64,000 nucleotides of DNA from Phylloscopus collybita (Eukaryota > Chordata > Aves > Passeriformes > Phylloscopidae). The DNA lies in assembly GCA_027886175.1 (NCBI GenBank), contig JAJNNQ010000023.1:11946001-12010000 (forward strand), written 5' to 3'. A model generated the notes under the pieces. That model saw only the letters and a program-made list of their open reading frames with translations, did no database searches and was not told the DNA's origin. The stretch's first letter is position 1. Every line of letters starts with the position of its first letter. Shown piece after piece: positions 11,291 to 23,016 of this stretch. The position numbers and the translations under genes are program-made.

Positions 11291-14200
11291 ACACAGATGG
11301 CACTGTCACTCCACGGATCATTAGCGACTTTCATTGCGGTTGCTGTAGTTCTGCACTCAAACCACGAGATGGCACAGTCGCCCCACTGATCAGCGTTGAT
11401 TGTTGTAGGGGCTGCTATAGTTCTTCACTCCAGGCACCAGATGGCGCTGTCGCTCCACTGTTCCCTGGCGACTTGCGTTGCGTTTGGAGTAGATTTTCCC
11501 TCCAACCACGAGATGGCGCAGTCGCCCCACTGATCAGCGGCGACTGTTGTGGTGGCTGCCATAGTTCTTGGCTCTAGGCACCAGATGGCGATGTCGCTCC
11601 ACTGGTCACCGTCAACTTTCGTTGCGGTTGCTGTAGTTTTTCCCTCCAAACACGAGATGGCACAGTCACGCCACTGATTAGTGGGGACTGTCATGGTGGC
11701 TGCTGTAGTTCTTCGCTCCACGAAGTAGACAGCGATGTCGCTCCACTGGTAATTGGAAACTTCTTTTGAGGCTGCTGTAGTTTTTCCCTCCAACCACAAA
11801 ATGGTGCAGTCGCCCCACTGCTCAGCAGCGACTGTCGTGGTGGCTGCTGTAGTCCTTCGCTCCAGGCACCTGATGGCGCTGTCGCTCCACTAGTCCCTGG
11901 AAACTTGCGTTGCGGTTGCTGTAGTTTTTCCCTCCAACCACGAGATGGCGCAGTCACGCCACTGATTAGTGGGGACTGTCGTGGAGGCTGCTGTAGTTCT
12001 TTGCTCCACGAACCAGATGGCGCTGTCGCTCCACTGGTCACTGGCGACTTCTTTTGAGGCTGCTGTAGTTTCTCCCTCCAACCACGAGATGGTGCAGTCG
12101 CCCCACTCATCAGCAGCAACTGTTGTGGTGGCTGCTTTAATTCTTGGCTCCAGGCACCAGATGGCGATGTCGCTCCAGTGGTCACCGGCAACTTTCGTTG
12201 TGGTTGCTGTAGTTTTTCCCTCCAACCACGAGATGGCGCAGTCGCCCCTCTGATCAGCTGCAACTGTCGTGGTGGCTGCTGTAGTTCTTCGCTCCAGGCA
12301 CCAGATGGCGATGTCGCTCCAGTGGTCACCGGCAACTTTCGTTGTGGTTGCTGTAGTTTTTCCCTCCAACCACGAGATGGCGCAGTCGCCCCTCTGATCA
12401 GCTGCAACTGTCGTGGTGGCTGCTGTAGTTCTTCGCTCCAGGCACCAGATGGGGATGTCGCTCCACTGCTCACTGGCGACTTGCGTTGCGGTTTCAGTAG
12501 GTGTTCCTTCTAACCACGAGATGGCGCAGTTGCCCCACTGATGAGCGGCGACTGTCCTGGTGGCTGCGGTAGTTCTTCGCTCCAGGCACCGGATGGCACT
12601 GTTGCTTCAGTGGTCGCCGGCGACTTTTGTTGGGGGTGCTGTAGTTTTTCCCTCAGAACAGGAGATGGCGCAGTCGCCTTACTGATCAGCGGTGACTGTC
12701 ATGGTGACTGCTCTAGTTTTTCGCTCCAGGCAACAGATGGCGATGTTGCTCCACTGGTCCCCGGCGTCTTTCGTAGCAGTTGCTGTAGATTTTCCCTCAG
12801 AACAGGAGATGGCAGAGTCGCCTTACTGATCAGCGGCGACTGTCCTCGCGCCTGCTGTAGTTTTTTGCTCCATGCACCTGACGGCGCTGTCGCTCCGCTG
12901 ATCCCTGGCGACTTTCGTTGCAGATGCTGTAGTTTTTCCCTCCAACCACGAGATGGCGCACTCGCCCCACTGCTCAGCAGTGACTGTCGTGGTGGCTGCT
13001 GTAGTTCTTCGCTCCACGCACCAGACGGCGCTGTCGCTCCACTGGTCCCTGGCAACTTGTGTTGCGGTTGCTGTTGTTTTTCCCTCGACCACGAGATGGC
13101 GCAGTCGCCCCACTGGTCAGCGGCGACTGTCGTGGTGGCTGCTGTAGTTCTTCGCTCCAGGCACCAGATGGCGATGTTGCTCTACTGGTCCGTGGTGACT
13201 TGCGTTGTGGTTGCTGTAGTTTTTCCCTCCAAACACGAGATGGCGCGGTCGCCCCTCTGACCTGCAGCGATTGTTGTTGTGGCTGCTGTAGTTCTTCGCT
13301 CCACGAACCAGATGGCGTTGTCGCTCCACAGGTCACTTGCGACTTTCGTTGGGGTTGCTGTAGTTTTTCCCTCTAACCACGAGATGGCGCAGTAACCCCA
13401 CTGGTCCCTGGTGACTTGAGTTGCGGTTGCTGCAGTTTTTCCCTCCAACCAGGAGATGGCACAGTTGCCCCACTGATCAGCCGCGACTGTCCTGGTTGCT
13501 GCTGTAGGTGTTCGCTCCAGGCACCAGATGGCGCTGTCGGTTTACTGGTCACTGGCGACTTGCGTTGCGGTTTCTGTAGGTGCTCCCTCTAACCACGAGA
13601 TGGCGCAGTTTCCCCACTGATGAGCGGCGACTGTCCTGGTGGCTGCTGTAGTTCTTCGCTCCAGGCACCGGATGGCACTGTTGCTCCAGGGGTCGCCGGC
13701 GACTTTCGTTGGGGTTGCTGTAGTTTTTCCCTCAGAACAGGAGATGGCACAGTCGCCTTACTGATCAGCGCCGACTGTCCTCGCGGCTGCTGTAGTTTTT
13801 TGCTCCATGCACCTGACGGCGCTGTCGCTCCACTGATCCCTGGCGACTTTCGTTGTGGTTGCTGTAGTTTTTCCCTCCAACCACGAGATGGCGCAGTCGC
13901 CTTACTGATCAGCGGTGACTGTTGTGGTGGCTGCTCTAGTTCTTGGCTCCAGGCACCAGATGGCGATGTCGCTCCACTGGTCCCTGGCAAATTGCGTTGC
14001 GGTTGCTGTAGTTTTTCCCTCCAACCACAAGATGGCGCAGTCACGCCACTGATTAGTGGGGACTGTCGTGGAGGCTGCTGTAGTTCTTCGCTCCTGGTAC
14101 CAGATGGCGCTGTCGCTCCACTAGTCCCTGGCGACTTTCCTTGAGGTTGCTGTCGTTTTTCCCTCTAACCACAAGACGGCGGAGTCGCCACACTGATCAG

Positions 14201-17200
14201 CGGCAACTGTCGTGGTGCATGCTGTAGTTCTTCGCTCCTGGCACCAGATGGCACTGTCGCTCCACTGGTCCCTGGCGACTTTCGTTGAGGTTGCTGTTGT
14301 TTTTCCCTCCAAACACAAGACGGCGGAGTCGCTCCACTGATCAGCGGCGACTGTCGTGGTGGCTGCTGTAGTTCTTTGCTCCACGAACCAGATGGCGCTG
14401 TTGCTCCACTGGTCCCTGGCGACTTGCGTTGCGGTTTCTGTACGTGTTCCCTCTAACCACGAGATGGCGCAGTTGCCCCACTGATGAGCGGTGACTGTCC
14501 TGGTGGCTGCTGTAGTTCTTCGCTCCAGGCACCAGATGGCTATGTCGCTCCACTGGTCCTCAGCAACTTTCGTAGCAGTTGCTGTAGATTTTCCCTCAGA
14601 ACAGGAGATGGCGCTGTCGCCTTACTGATCAGCGCCGACTGTCCTCGCGGCTGCTGTAGTTTTTTGCTCCATGCACCTGACGGCGCTGTCGCTCCACTGA
14701 TCCCTGGCGACTTTCATTGCGGTTGCTGTAGTTTTTCCCTCCAACCACGTGATGGCGCAGTTGCCCCACTGGTCAGCTGCAACTGTCGTGGTGGCTGCTG
14801 TAGTTCTTCGCTCCAGGCACCGGATGGCACTGTTGCTCCAGTGGTCGCCGGCTACTTTCATTGGGGTTGCTGTAGTTTTTCCCTCAGAATAGGAGATGGC
14901 GCAGTCGCCTTACTGATCAGCGGTGGCTGTCGTGGTGGCTGCTCTAGTTCTTCGCTCCAGGCACCAGATGGCGGTGTCGCTTCACTGGTCCTCGGCAACT
15001 TTCGTAGCGGTTGCTGTAGATTTTCCCTCAGAACAGGAGATGGCGCAGTCGCCTTACTGATCAGCGCCGACTGTCCTCACGGCTGCTGTAGTTTTTTGCT
15101 CCATGCACCTGACGGCGCTGTCACTCAACTGATCCCTGGCGACTTTTGTTGCGGTTGCTGTAGTTTTTCGGTCCAACCACGAGATGGCGCACTTGCCTCA
15201 TTGGTCAGCGGCGACTGTCGTGGTGGCTGCTGTAGTTCTTGGCTCCAGGCACCAGATGGCGATGTTGCTCCACTGGTCCCTGGCAACTTGCGTTGCGGTT
15301 GCTGTAGTTTTTCCCTCCAACCACGAGATGGCGCAGTCACGCCGCTGATTAGTGGGGACTGTCGTGGAGGCTGCTGTAGTTCTTTGCTCCACGAACCAGA
15401 TGGCACTGTCGCTCCACTGGTCACTGGCGACTTCTTTTGAGGCTGCTGTAGTTTCTCCCTCCAACCACGAGATGGTGCGGTCGCCCCACTCATTAGCAGC
15501 AACTGTCGTGGTGGGTGCTTTAATTCTTGCCTCCAGGCACCAAGTGGCGCTGTCGCTCCACTGGTCACTGGTGACTTGCGTTGCGGTTGCTGTAGTTTTT
15601 CCCTCCAACCACGAGATGGCGCAGTCACCCCACTGATCAGCGTCATCTGTCCTGGTGGCTGCTGTAGTTCTTTGCTCCACGAACCAGATGGCGTTGTCGC
15701 TCCACTGGTCACTTGCGACTTTCATTGAGGTTGCTGTAGTTTTTCCCTCTAACCACGAGATGGCGCAGTCGCCCCACTGGTCCCTGGTGACTTGAGATGC
15801 GGTTGCTGTAGTTTTTCCCTCCAACGACGAGATGGCGCTGTCGCTCCAGTGATCAGCGGCGACTGTCCTGGTTGCTGCTGTAAGTCTTCGCTCCAGGCAA
15901 CAGATGGCGCTGTCGCTCCACTGCTCACTGGCGACTTGCGTTGCGGTTGCTGTAGGTGTTCCCTCCAACCACGAGATGGCGAAGTTGCCCCACTGATGAG
16001 CGGCGACTGTCGTGGTGGCTGCTGTAGTTCTTTGCTCCAGGCAGCAGATGGCGATGTCGCTCCACTGGTCCCTGGCGACTTGTGTTGCGGTTTCTGTAGG
16101 TGTTCCCTCTAACCACGAGACGGCGCAGTTGCCCCACTGATGAGCGGCGACTGTCCTGGTGGCTGCTCTAGTTCTTCGCTCCAGGCACCGGATGGCAGTG
16201 TTGCTTCAGTGGTCGCCGGCGACTTTCGTTGGGGTTGCTGTAGTTTTTCCCTCAGAACAGGAGATGGCGCAGTCGCCTTACTGATCAGCGCCGACTATCC
16301 TCGCGGCTGCTGTAGTTTTTTGCCCCATGCACCTGACGGCGCTGTCGCTCCACTGATCCCTGGCGACTTGCGTTGCGGTTGCTGTAGTTTTTGCCTCCAA
16401 ACACGAGATGGCGCGGTCGCCCCTCTGACCTGCAGCGAATGTTGTTGTGGCTGCTGTAGTTCTTTGCTCCACGAACCAGATGGCGTTGTCGCTCCACTGG
16501 TCACTTGTGACTTTCGTTGAGGTTGCTGTAGTGTTTCCCCCTAACCACGAGATGGCGCAGTAACCCCACTGGTCCCTGGTGACTTGAGTTGCAGTTTCTG
16601 TAGTTTTTCCCTCCAACCACGAGATGGCGCAGTTGCCCCACTGATGAGCGGCGACTGTCCTGGTGGCTGCTGTAGTTCTTCGCTCCAGGCACCGGATGGC
16701 ACTGTTGCTCCAGTGGTCGCCGGCGACTTTTGTTGGGGTTGCTGTAGTTTTTCCCTCAGAACAGGAGATGGCGCTGTCGCCTTACTGATCAGCGGCGACT
16801 GTCCTGGTGGCTGCTGTAGTTTTTTGCTCCATGCACCAGACGGCGCTGTCGCTCCACTGGTCCCTGGTAACTTGTGTTGCGGTTGCTGTAGTTTTTCCCT
16901 CCAACCACGAGATAGCGAGGTCGCCCCACTGATCAGCGGCGACTATCGTGGTGGCTGCTGTAGTTCTTGGCTCCAGGCACCAGATGGCGATGTTGCTCTA
17001 CTGGTCACCGGCAACTATTGTTGCGGTTGCTGTAGTTTTTCCCTCCAACCACGAGATGGTGCAGTCACGCCACTGATTAGTGGGGACTGTCGTGGAGGCT
17101 GCTGTAGTTCTTTGCTCCACAAACCAGATGGCGCTGTCGCTCCACTGGTCACTGGCGACTACTTTTGAGGCTGCTGTAGTTTCTCCCTCCAACCACAAGA

Positions 17201-20200
17201 TGGTGCAGTCGCCCCACTCATCAGCAGCGACTGTTGTGGTTGCTGCTTTAATTCTTGGCTCCAGGCACCAGGTGGCAATGTTGCTCCACTGGTCATTGGC
17301 AACTTTCGTTGAGGTTGCTGTAGTTTTTCCCTCTAAACACAAGATGGCGGAGTCGCCACACTGATCAGCGGCAACTGTCGTGGTGGCTGCTGTAGTTCTT
17401 CGCTCCAGGCACCAGATGGCGATGTCGCTGTACTGGTCCCTGGTTCCTTGCATTGCGGTTGCTGTAGTTTTTCCCTCCGACCATGAGATGGTGCAATCGC
17501 CCCACTGATCGGCAGCGACTGTCGTGGGGGCTGCTGTAGTTCTTCGCTCCAGGCACCAGATGGCGCTGTCGCTCCACTGGTCACTGGCGACTTTTGTTTC
17601 GGTTGCTGTACTTTTTCCCTCCAACCATGAGATGGCACAGTCGCCCCACTGATCAGCGACGACTGTCGTGGTGGCTGCTGTAGTTCTCCGCTCCAGGCTC
17701 CAGATGATGCTGTCGCTCCACTGGTTCCCGGTGACTTTCGTTGTGGTTCTGTAGTTTTTCCACCCGACCACGAGATGGCGCAGTCGCCCCACTGATCTGC
17801 GGCGACTGTCGTGGTGGCTGCTGTAGGTGTTCGCTCCATGCACCGGATGGTGCTGTCACCCCAGTGGTCCCTGGTGACTTGCGTTGCGGTTGCTGTAGGT
17901 GTTCCCTCCAACAATGAGATGGTGCAGTTTCCCCACTGATGAGCGGTGACTGTCCTGGTGGCTGCTGTACTTCTTCGCTCCAGGCACCGGATTGCACTGT
18001 TGCTCCAGTGGCTGCCGGCGACTTTCGTTGCGGTTGCTGTAGTTTTTCCATCCAAACACGAGATGGCGCATTCGCCCCACTGCTCAGCAGCGACTATCGT
18101 GGTGGCTGCTGTAGTTCTTGGCTCCAGGCACCAGGTGGCGATGTCGCTCCACTAGTCCCTGGCAACTTTCGTAGCAGTTGCTGTAGTTTTCCCCTCAGAG
18201 CAGGAGATGGCGCAGTCGCCTTACTGATCAGCAGCGACTGTCCTCACGGCTGCTGTAGTTTTTTGCTCCATGCACCTGACGGCGCTGTCGCTCCACTGGT
18301 CTCTGGCAACTTGCGTTGTGGTTGCAGTCATTTTTCCCTCTGACCACGAGATGGCGCAGTCGCCCCACTGATCTGCGGCGACTGTCTTGAGGGCTGCTGT
18401 AGTTCTTTGGTCCAGGTACCAGATGGCACTGTTGCTCAACTGGTCACTGGTGACTTGCGTTGCGGTTGTTGTAGTTCTTCCGCCCGACCACGATATGGCG
18501 CAGTCGCCCTGCTGATTAGCGGTGACATTCTTGGTGGCTCGTGTAGTTCTTCAATCCACGAACGAGATGGCGATCTTGCTCCACTGGTCACTGGCGACTT
18601 TCATTGCGGTTGATGTAGTTTTTCCCTCCAACCACGAGATGGCGTAGTCGCCGAACTGATCAGCGGTGACTGTCGTGGTGGCTGCTGTAGTTCTTCGCTC
18701 CAGGCACCAGATGGCGATGTCGCTCCACTGGTCACTGGCGACTTTCGTTGCGGTTGCTGTAGTCTTTCCCTCAGAACACAAGATGGCGCATTCGCCCCAC
18801 TGATCAATGGCGGCTGTCATGGTGGCTGCTGTTGGTCTTCGCTCCACGAGATGGCACTGTTGTTCCACTGGTCACTTGCAACTTTCTTTTCAATTGCTGT
18901 CGTTTTTCCCTCCAACCACAAGGTGGCGCAGTCGCCCCCCGATCAGCGGCAACTGTCGTGGTGGCTGCTGTAGTTCTTCACTCCAGGCACCAGATGGCGA
19001 TGTCGCTCCACTGGTCCCTGGAGACTTTCGTTGAGGTTGCTGTAGTTTTTCCCTCCAAGCACGAGATGGCGCAGTCGCCCCACTGATCAGCAGCGACTGT
19101 CGTGGTGGCTGCTGTAGTTCTTCGCTCCAGGCACCAGATGGCGCAGTCGCCCCACTGATCAGCGGCGGCTGTCGTGGGGGCTGCTGTAATTCTTTTCTCC
19201 AGGTACCAGATGGCGCTGTCGCTTAACTCCTCCCTGGCGACTTCCATTTTTGTTGCTGTACTTTTTCCCTCCAACCATGAGATGGCGCAGTTGCCCCACT
19301 GATCAGCGGCAACTGTCATGGTGGCTGCTGTAGGTCTTTGCTCCACGAGCCAGATGGCGCTGTTGTTCCACTGGTCACTTGCAACTTTCTTTTCAATTGC
19401 TGTAGTTTTTCCGTCCAACCACCAGGTGGCGCAGTCGCCCCACTGGTCAGCGGCGACTGTCGGGGTGGCTGCTGTAGTTCTTTGCTCCAGGCACCAGACT
19501 GTGCAGTCGCTCCAGTGGTCACAGGCGACTTGCGTTGAGGTTGCTGTAGGTTTTACCCCTGACAACGAGATGTCGCAGTCGCCCCACTGACCAGCGGCGA
19601 CTTTCGTCGTGGCTGCTTTAGTTCTTCGCTCCAGACACCTGATGGCGCTCTTGCTCTAGTGGTCACTTGCGATTTTCGTTGAGGTTGCTGTAGTTTTTCC
19701 CTCCAACCACGAGATGGCGCAGTCGCCCCACTGCTCAGCGGCGACTTTCGTGGTGGCTGCTGTAGTTCTTCCCTCCAGGAACCTAATGGCGCTGTTGCTC
19801 CACTCATGAGCAGCGACTGTCGTGGTGGCTGCTGTAGTTTTTCCCTCAGAACACCAGATGGCGCAGTCGCCCCACTGATCAGCGGCGACTGTCGTGGTGG
19901 CTTCTGTAGTTTTTCCCTCAGAACACCAGATGGCGCAGTCGCCCCACTGATCAGCGGCGACTGTCGTGGTGGCTTCTGTAGGTCTTCACTCCAGGCACCA
20001 GATGGTGTTGTCACTGCACTGGTCCCTGGAGACTTTCTTTGAGGTTGCTGTAGTTTTTCCCTCCAACCATGAGATGGCGCAGTTGCTCCACTGATCAGCG
20101 TCGACTGTCGTGGTGGCTGCTGTAGTTCTTCGCTCCAGGCACCAGATGGCGATGTCACTCCACTGGTCCCCAGCAACTTTCGTTGCAGTTGTTTTAGTTT

Positions 20201-20610
20201 TTCCCTCCAACTACGAGATGGCGCTGTCGCTGCACTGCTCCCTGGCAGCTTGCATTGCAGTTGCTGTAGTTTTTCCCTCTGACCACGAGATGGCGCAGTT
20301 GCCCCACTGATCAGCGGTGACTGTCGTGGTGGCTGCTGTTGTTCTTCACTCCAGGCACCAGATGGTGCAGTCGCCCCACTGATCAGCGGCGACTGTGGTG
20401 GTGGCTGCTGTAGTTCTTCACTCGAGGCACCAGATGGTGCAGTCACCCCACTGGTCCATGGTGACTTTTGTTGCGGTTGCTGTAGTTTTTCCCTCGAACA
20501 CGAGATGGCGCAGTCGCCCCACTGATCAGCGGTGACTGTCGTGGTTGCTGCTGTAGTTTTTTGTTCCAGGCAGCAGATGGTGCTGTCACCTCATGCAGCA
20601 GACCCTCCGT
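11291..20610. repeat. 72-bp monomer array (about 130 monomers, 144-bp dimer period)
   Basis: Two monomer types alternate. Type A contains gcaccagatggcg; type B contains accacgagatggcgcag. Identical phrases recur every 144 bp (the gatggcg positions 12,161, 12,305 and 12,449). Because 72 is divisible by 3 and the monomer has few stops, all frames show long open stretches of 100-320 codons on both strands; these are by-products. On the minus strand one frame encodes a 24-residue motif of the type SGATAPSGAWSEELQQPPRQ, and at the right edge it is continuous with the gag frame of the adjoining ERV. Each monomer also carries a CTCF-like motif (see findings). Confidence 0.95.
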
Positions 20611-21982
20611 GTCTAACCCCAGCATTCCTGCTAACAACTTAAAAGTACTTTCTGTCTCTGATTTCTTTTCTACCTTTTCTTCATTTCGAACCTTTACTTT
20701 TCGTTTTGCACCCACGCTTTCAGAGGCAGCAGCAACACTGAGAGCACGGTGGTCTATACTTTTGATAGCTGCGGCCAAGCTTTTTGCTTGTTTGGCCAGC
20801 GCCCACAGATCCTCCTCTCCGAGGGCAGATCCTCGATGGATCGCTCCGCCCTGGCCACGCCCTGGCCTTGCCTGCGCTGCTTCAGTTCCTGGGGGGGCAG
20901 CCTCTGCTGCTCCTCCCCCCGGAGCCTCTGCTCCCGGAGCCACCGCCCCCGGAGCCGCCCCATCCCGCATGTCACCTCTGCCCGGACTCCGCCCCAATGG
21001 ACCTGAGCTCACGTTCAGCAAAGCAGATGCACCCTGACCCGCGCTGCTCCCCGTAGCTTGCGTCATTCCCACGTGACGAGCCGCTAACGCCGACCCTGCC
21101 GCCATTGTCCCAGTTTCCGCGCACTCCGCTGTGCCCTGGCTCAGCACGTCCCCCAAGCCGTCCCAAACGCGTTCCTGCCCACGCGGTTTCCACGGAACCC
21201 CACCTTCCTCCACCGCCCCGCGCATCCCCAGCCCATCGCTTGCCATTTCCCTCCCCCGCCCCACTATCTCCGAGGAAAGGGGAAGCACCGGAGGGCTGTT
21301 GCGCGGCGTCGAAGGGGGGGTGAACGGGCTCCTTGTTGGGCTAGGTTCTCGACTCTCCCATCCCCCCTCCTGGGGTGCGTCTCCTGCCTCCGCAGGGCAC
21401 GCCTCGAAAGAGAGCATGTCCTGATCTTCCTCCTCACTGGGGTGTATTAAAAGCTTTAAGTTCCCCGGGACAAATTTTGGGAAATCGTCTAACTCAATGC
21501 CTTTGTTCCCTTGTGTGGAAAGCTGCTGATCCCCCGCTGCTTCTGAGACAAGCTGTCATCTCTAATCTGTCTCCTGCAGGAGACCCTTTAACCGCTGGGT
21601 GATGGCCAACACCTGTCTCCGCTAGTAACCGACTAGCAGAGGAGTCACCTTGTTCATCCCCCTCCCCCTGCGGTGGGTCAGGGAAAGGAATTCCTATGCT
21701 TCGCCCTGTGACTGCTTTTAACATAACTCTCGCCGCCGTCATGAGTTTCAAAGCTATCTTGTCCTTTTGAGTCGCCTGATGATATAATTCCCTGTTTGCC
21801 TCTTGCCAAAACCCCTGTTCAAATAACACTGTTGTCTCACAGAAAGGTTAATTACATCTCACCCAGAGCAGTAACAAATGGAGCTCTTTTTCTGTGAGAC
21901 CCGCAGGGTGAGCTGAAACAATCCCCTGCAAGGCAGACAGCAAGCTGAGCTGCTCCTGGGACAGGGACATAATTCCCCCCAT
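20443..21982 (-). pseudogene. gag: Degenerate gag of the class II-like ERV, fused to the 72-bp array
   Basis: The likely start is at 21,982 (MGGIMSLSQEQL; Gly-2 would be the myristoylation site). That frame stops near 21,848 after LLLLWVRCN. A second frame (21,829-21,494, LFEQGFWQEANRELYHQATQ and on) resembles the rest of a matrix domain, and a third (21,417-20,443) is Pro/Ala/Gly-rich with a Lys-rich segment KRKVKVRNEEKVEKK. So gag is broken by at least two frame changes. The third frame passes GMLGLDTEGLLHE near 20,610 and continues about 50 codons into the repeat. The protein would be a non-functional Gag. Confidence 0.65.
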
Positions 21983-22269
21983 CGTGTGATCTTGTATCTC
22001 AACTGGTCTTACCACTGAAAGAACCAAAGTGCAGGTGCTTTCCGGTTCAGCTCGGAGGTTCCCGATCACCGACCAGCATTTGACAGGACGATGAACTCCA
22101 GGGCCCTTGGAAATCCGTCTGTCTGAGACGAACCTGAGATCAGCTGCTCTCGTCCTTTTCTTCCTTCTCTGGTCTTCAGTTCAGATGATGGCAATTCGGC
22201 TCCTCGGCTTCTGGGGGCTTCTTGCTGGCTTCTGAGGACTCTTCTGGACAAAGGACTTCCCTGGGCGAT

Positions 22270-22287
22270 GCCCACCCAGGGACGCCA
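22270..22287 (-). other. Putative retroviral primer-binding site
   Basis: The minus strand reads TGGCGTCCCTGGGTGGGC just downstream of the LTR. It begins TGG, as expected for a sequence complementary to a tRNA 3' CCA end. I cannot assign the tRNA. Confidence 0.5.
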
Positions 22288-22288
22288 G

Positions 22289-22315
22289 TTCTCGGGGTCT
22301 CTGCTTGCCCGAGAA
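22289..22315. other. Hairpin at the LTR/primer-binding-site junction
   Basis: TTCTCGGG (22,289-22,296) and CCCGAGAA (22,308-22,315) form a perfect 8-bp stem with an 11-nt loop. Avian retroviruses have a U5-leader stem beside the primer-binding site that helps start reverse transcription; the position here fits such a role (inference). Confidence 0.5.
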
Positions 22316-22934
22316 TGAGGGTGGTCGTCCTTCGGAAAGCCCTGAGCCACCCACAGAAAAGACGAGGAGTCTTCAGATGTTCTTTTTCAAGGTTTCTCTC
22401 CTTGTTTATTTTATCTTATCTCTATACTTTTCCCTGAGCTCTGCCAAGGTCTGGACAGCACGGGCAACAGGTGACGACTGCCCGCCTGCTCCCAGCTCGT
22501 CATCTTATATACAGATAATTGCATGTACATTATTTACAATTGTGACCCAATGCATGCACTTGACACTAAACAGGTGTTTTCTACTTTGACCCAATCCCTC
22601 TAAATCTACTTCATGTTATCACCACTGCACAAAATGGAGACGAAGAGGGAGAAGACTCTAGAGTAACGCCCAGAATCCTCCATCTTGTCTCTGGTCATTC
22701 TTATCTTAAAACCCCTAATGTGAAACTATTAATACTTTCTACTAGCTTTGAGGGCTTGCAATTCATCCCATAGTGTTGGTAATTTTTCCCATGGACTATA
22801 ATCGAGACCCTTGCCTGCCTGGGGTCCATGCCAGGGTCTGCAACCCCACTGCACAAATCTCAGACCCCCCTGTACAGGTTTTAAACCCCCCTGTACAGGT
22901 TTCTGTTTCCAGAGGAACACTCTGGACTCCCACA
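22300..22934 (-). repeat. LTR of the class II-like ERV
   Basis: On the minus strand it starts TGTGGGAGTCC at 22,934, next to a gene-unit remnant. It has TATATAA at 22,503-22,511 and AATAAA at 22,405-22,410, about 100 nt apart, as expected for U3/R. The U5 end is not exact: a CA lies near 22,302, leaving a gap of about 14 nt to the primer-binding site. No second LTR is in the window, so age cannot be estimated. Confidence 0.6.
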
Positions 22935-23016
22935 GGTCGGGGGTCACTGGGAGGGACTTTTTAGTCAGCTTTGGAGACAGGGATGTCCACGATGTGACCC
23001 CCTAGGCCCCATCAAA
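22935..23016 (+). repeat. Remnant of the 3.2-kb gene-like unit
   Basis: About 80 bp (tcgggggtcactgggagggactttt, then gatgtgaccccctaggccccatc) match about 1950-2030 of unit copy 1. It sits between the ERV LTR and the right copy of the 1.48-kb duplication, so gene-unit DNA lies to the left of both copies of that duplication. Confidence 0.75.

Larger units (their letters stand above)
20600..22934 (-). mobile_element. 5' half of a class II-like endogenous retrovirus
   Basis: Read on the minus strand: LTR (about 22,934-22,300), primer-binding site, leader, then gag fragments running into the 72-bp array. No pol, env or second LTR is seen. The class is inferred from the gag style: a probable Gly-2 myristoylation start, a matrix-like region ending LTEKELHLLLLWV, and a Pro/Ala/Gly-rich middle. 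The 3' half is missing or replaced by the array. Confidence 0.7.

Noticed and set aside
11425..20446. Long open frames (up to 324 codons) on both strands, some very Cys-rich
   Set aside because: The 72-bp monomer is a multiple of 3 and nearly stop-free, so all frames look open. There is no start, domain or codon signal.
20561..21424. Plus-strand frames of 85-158 codons opposite gag
   Set aside because: G+C-rich antisense shadows of the Pro/Ala-rich gag region.
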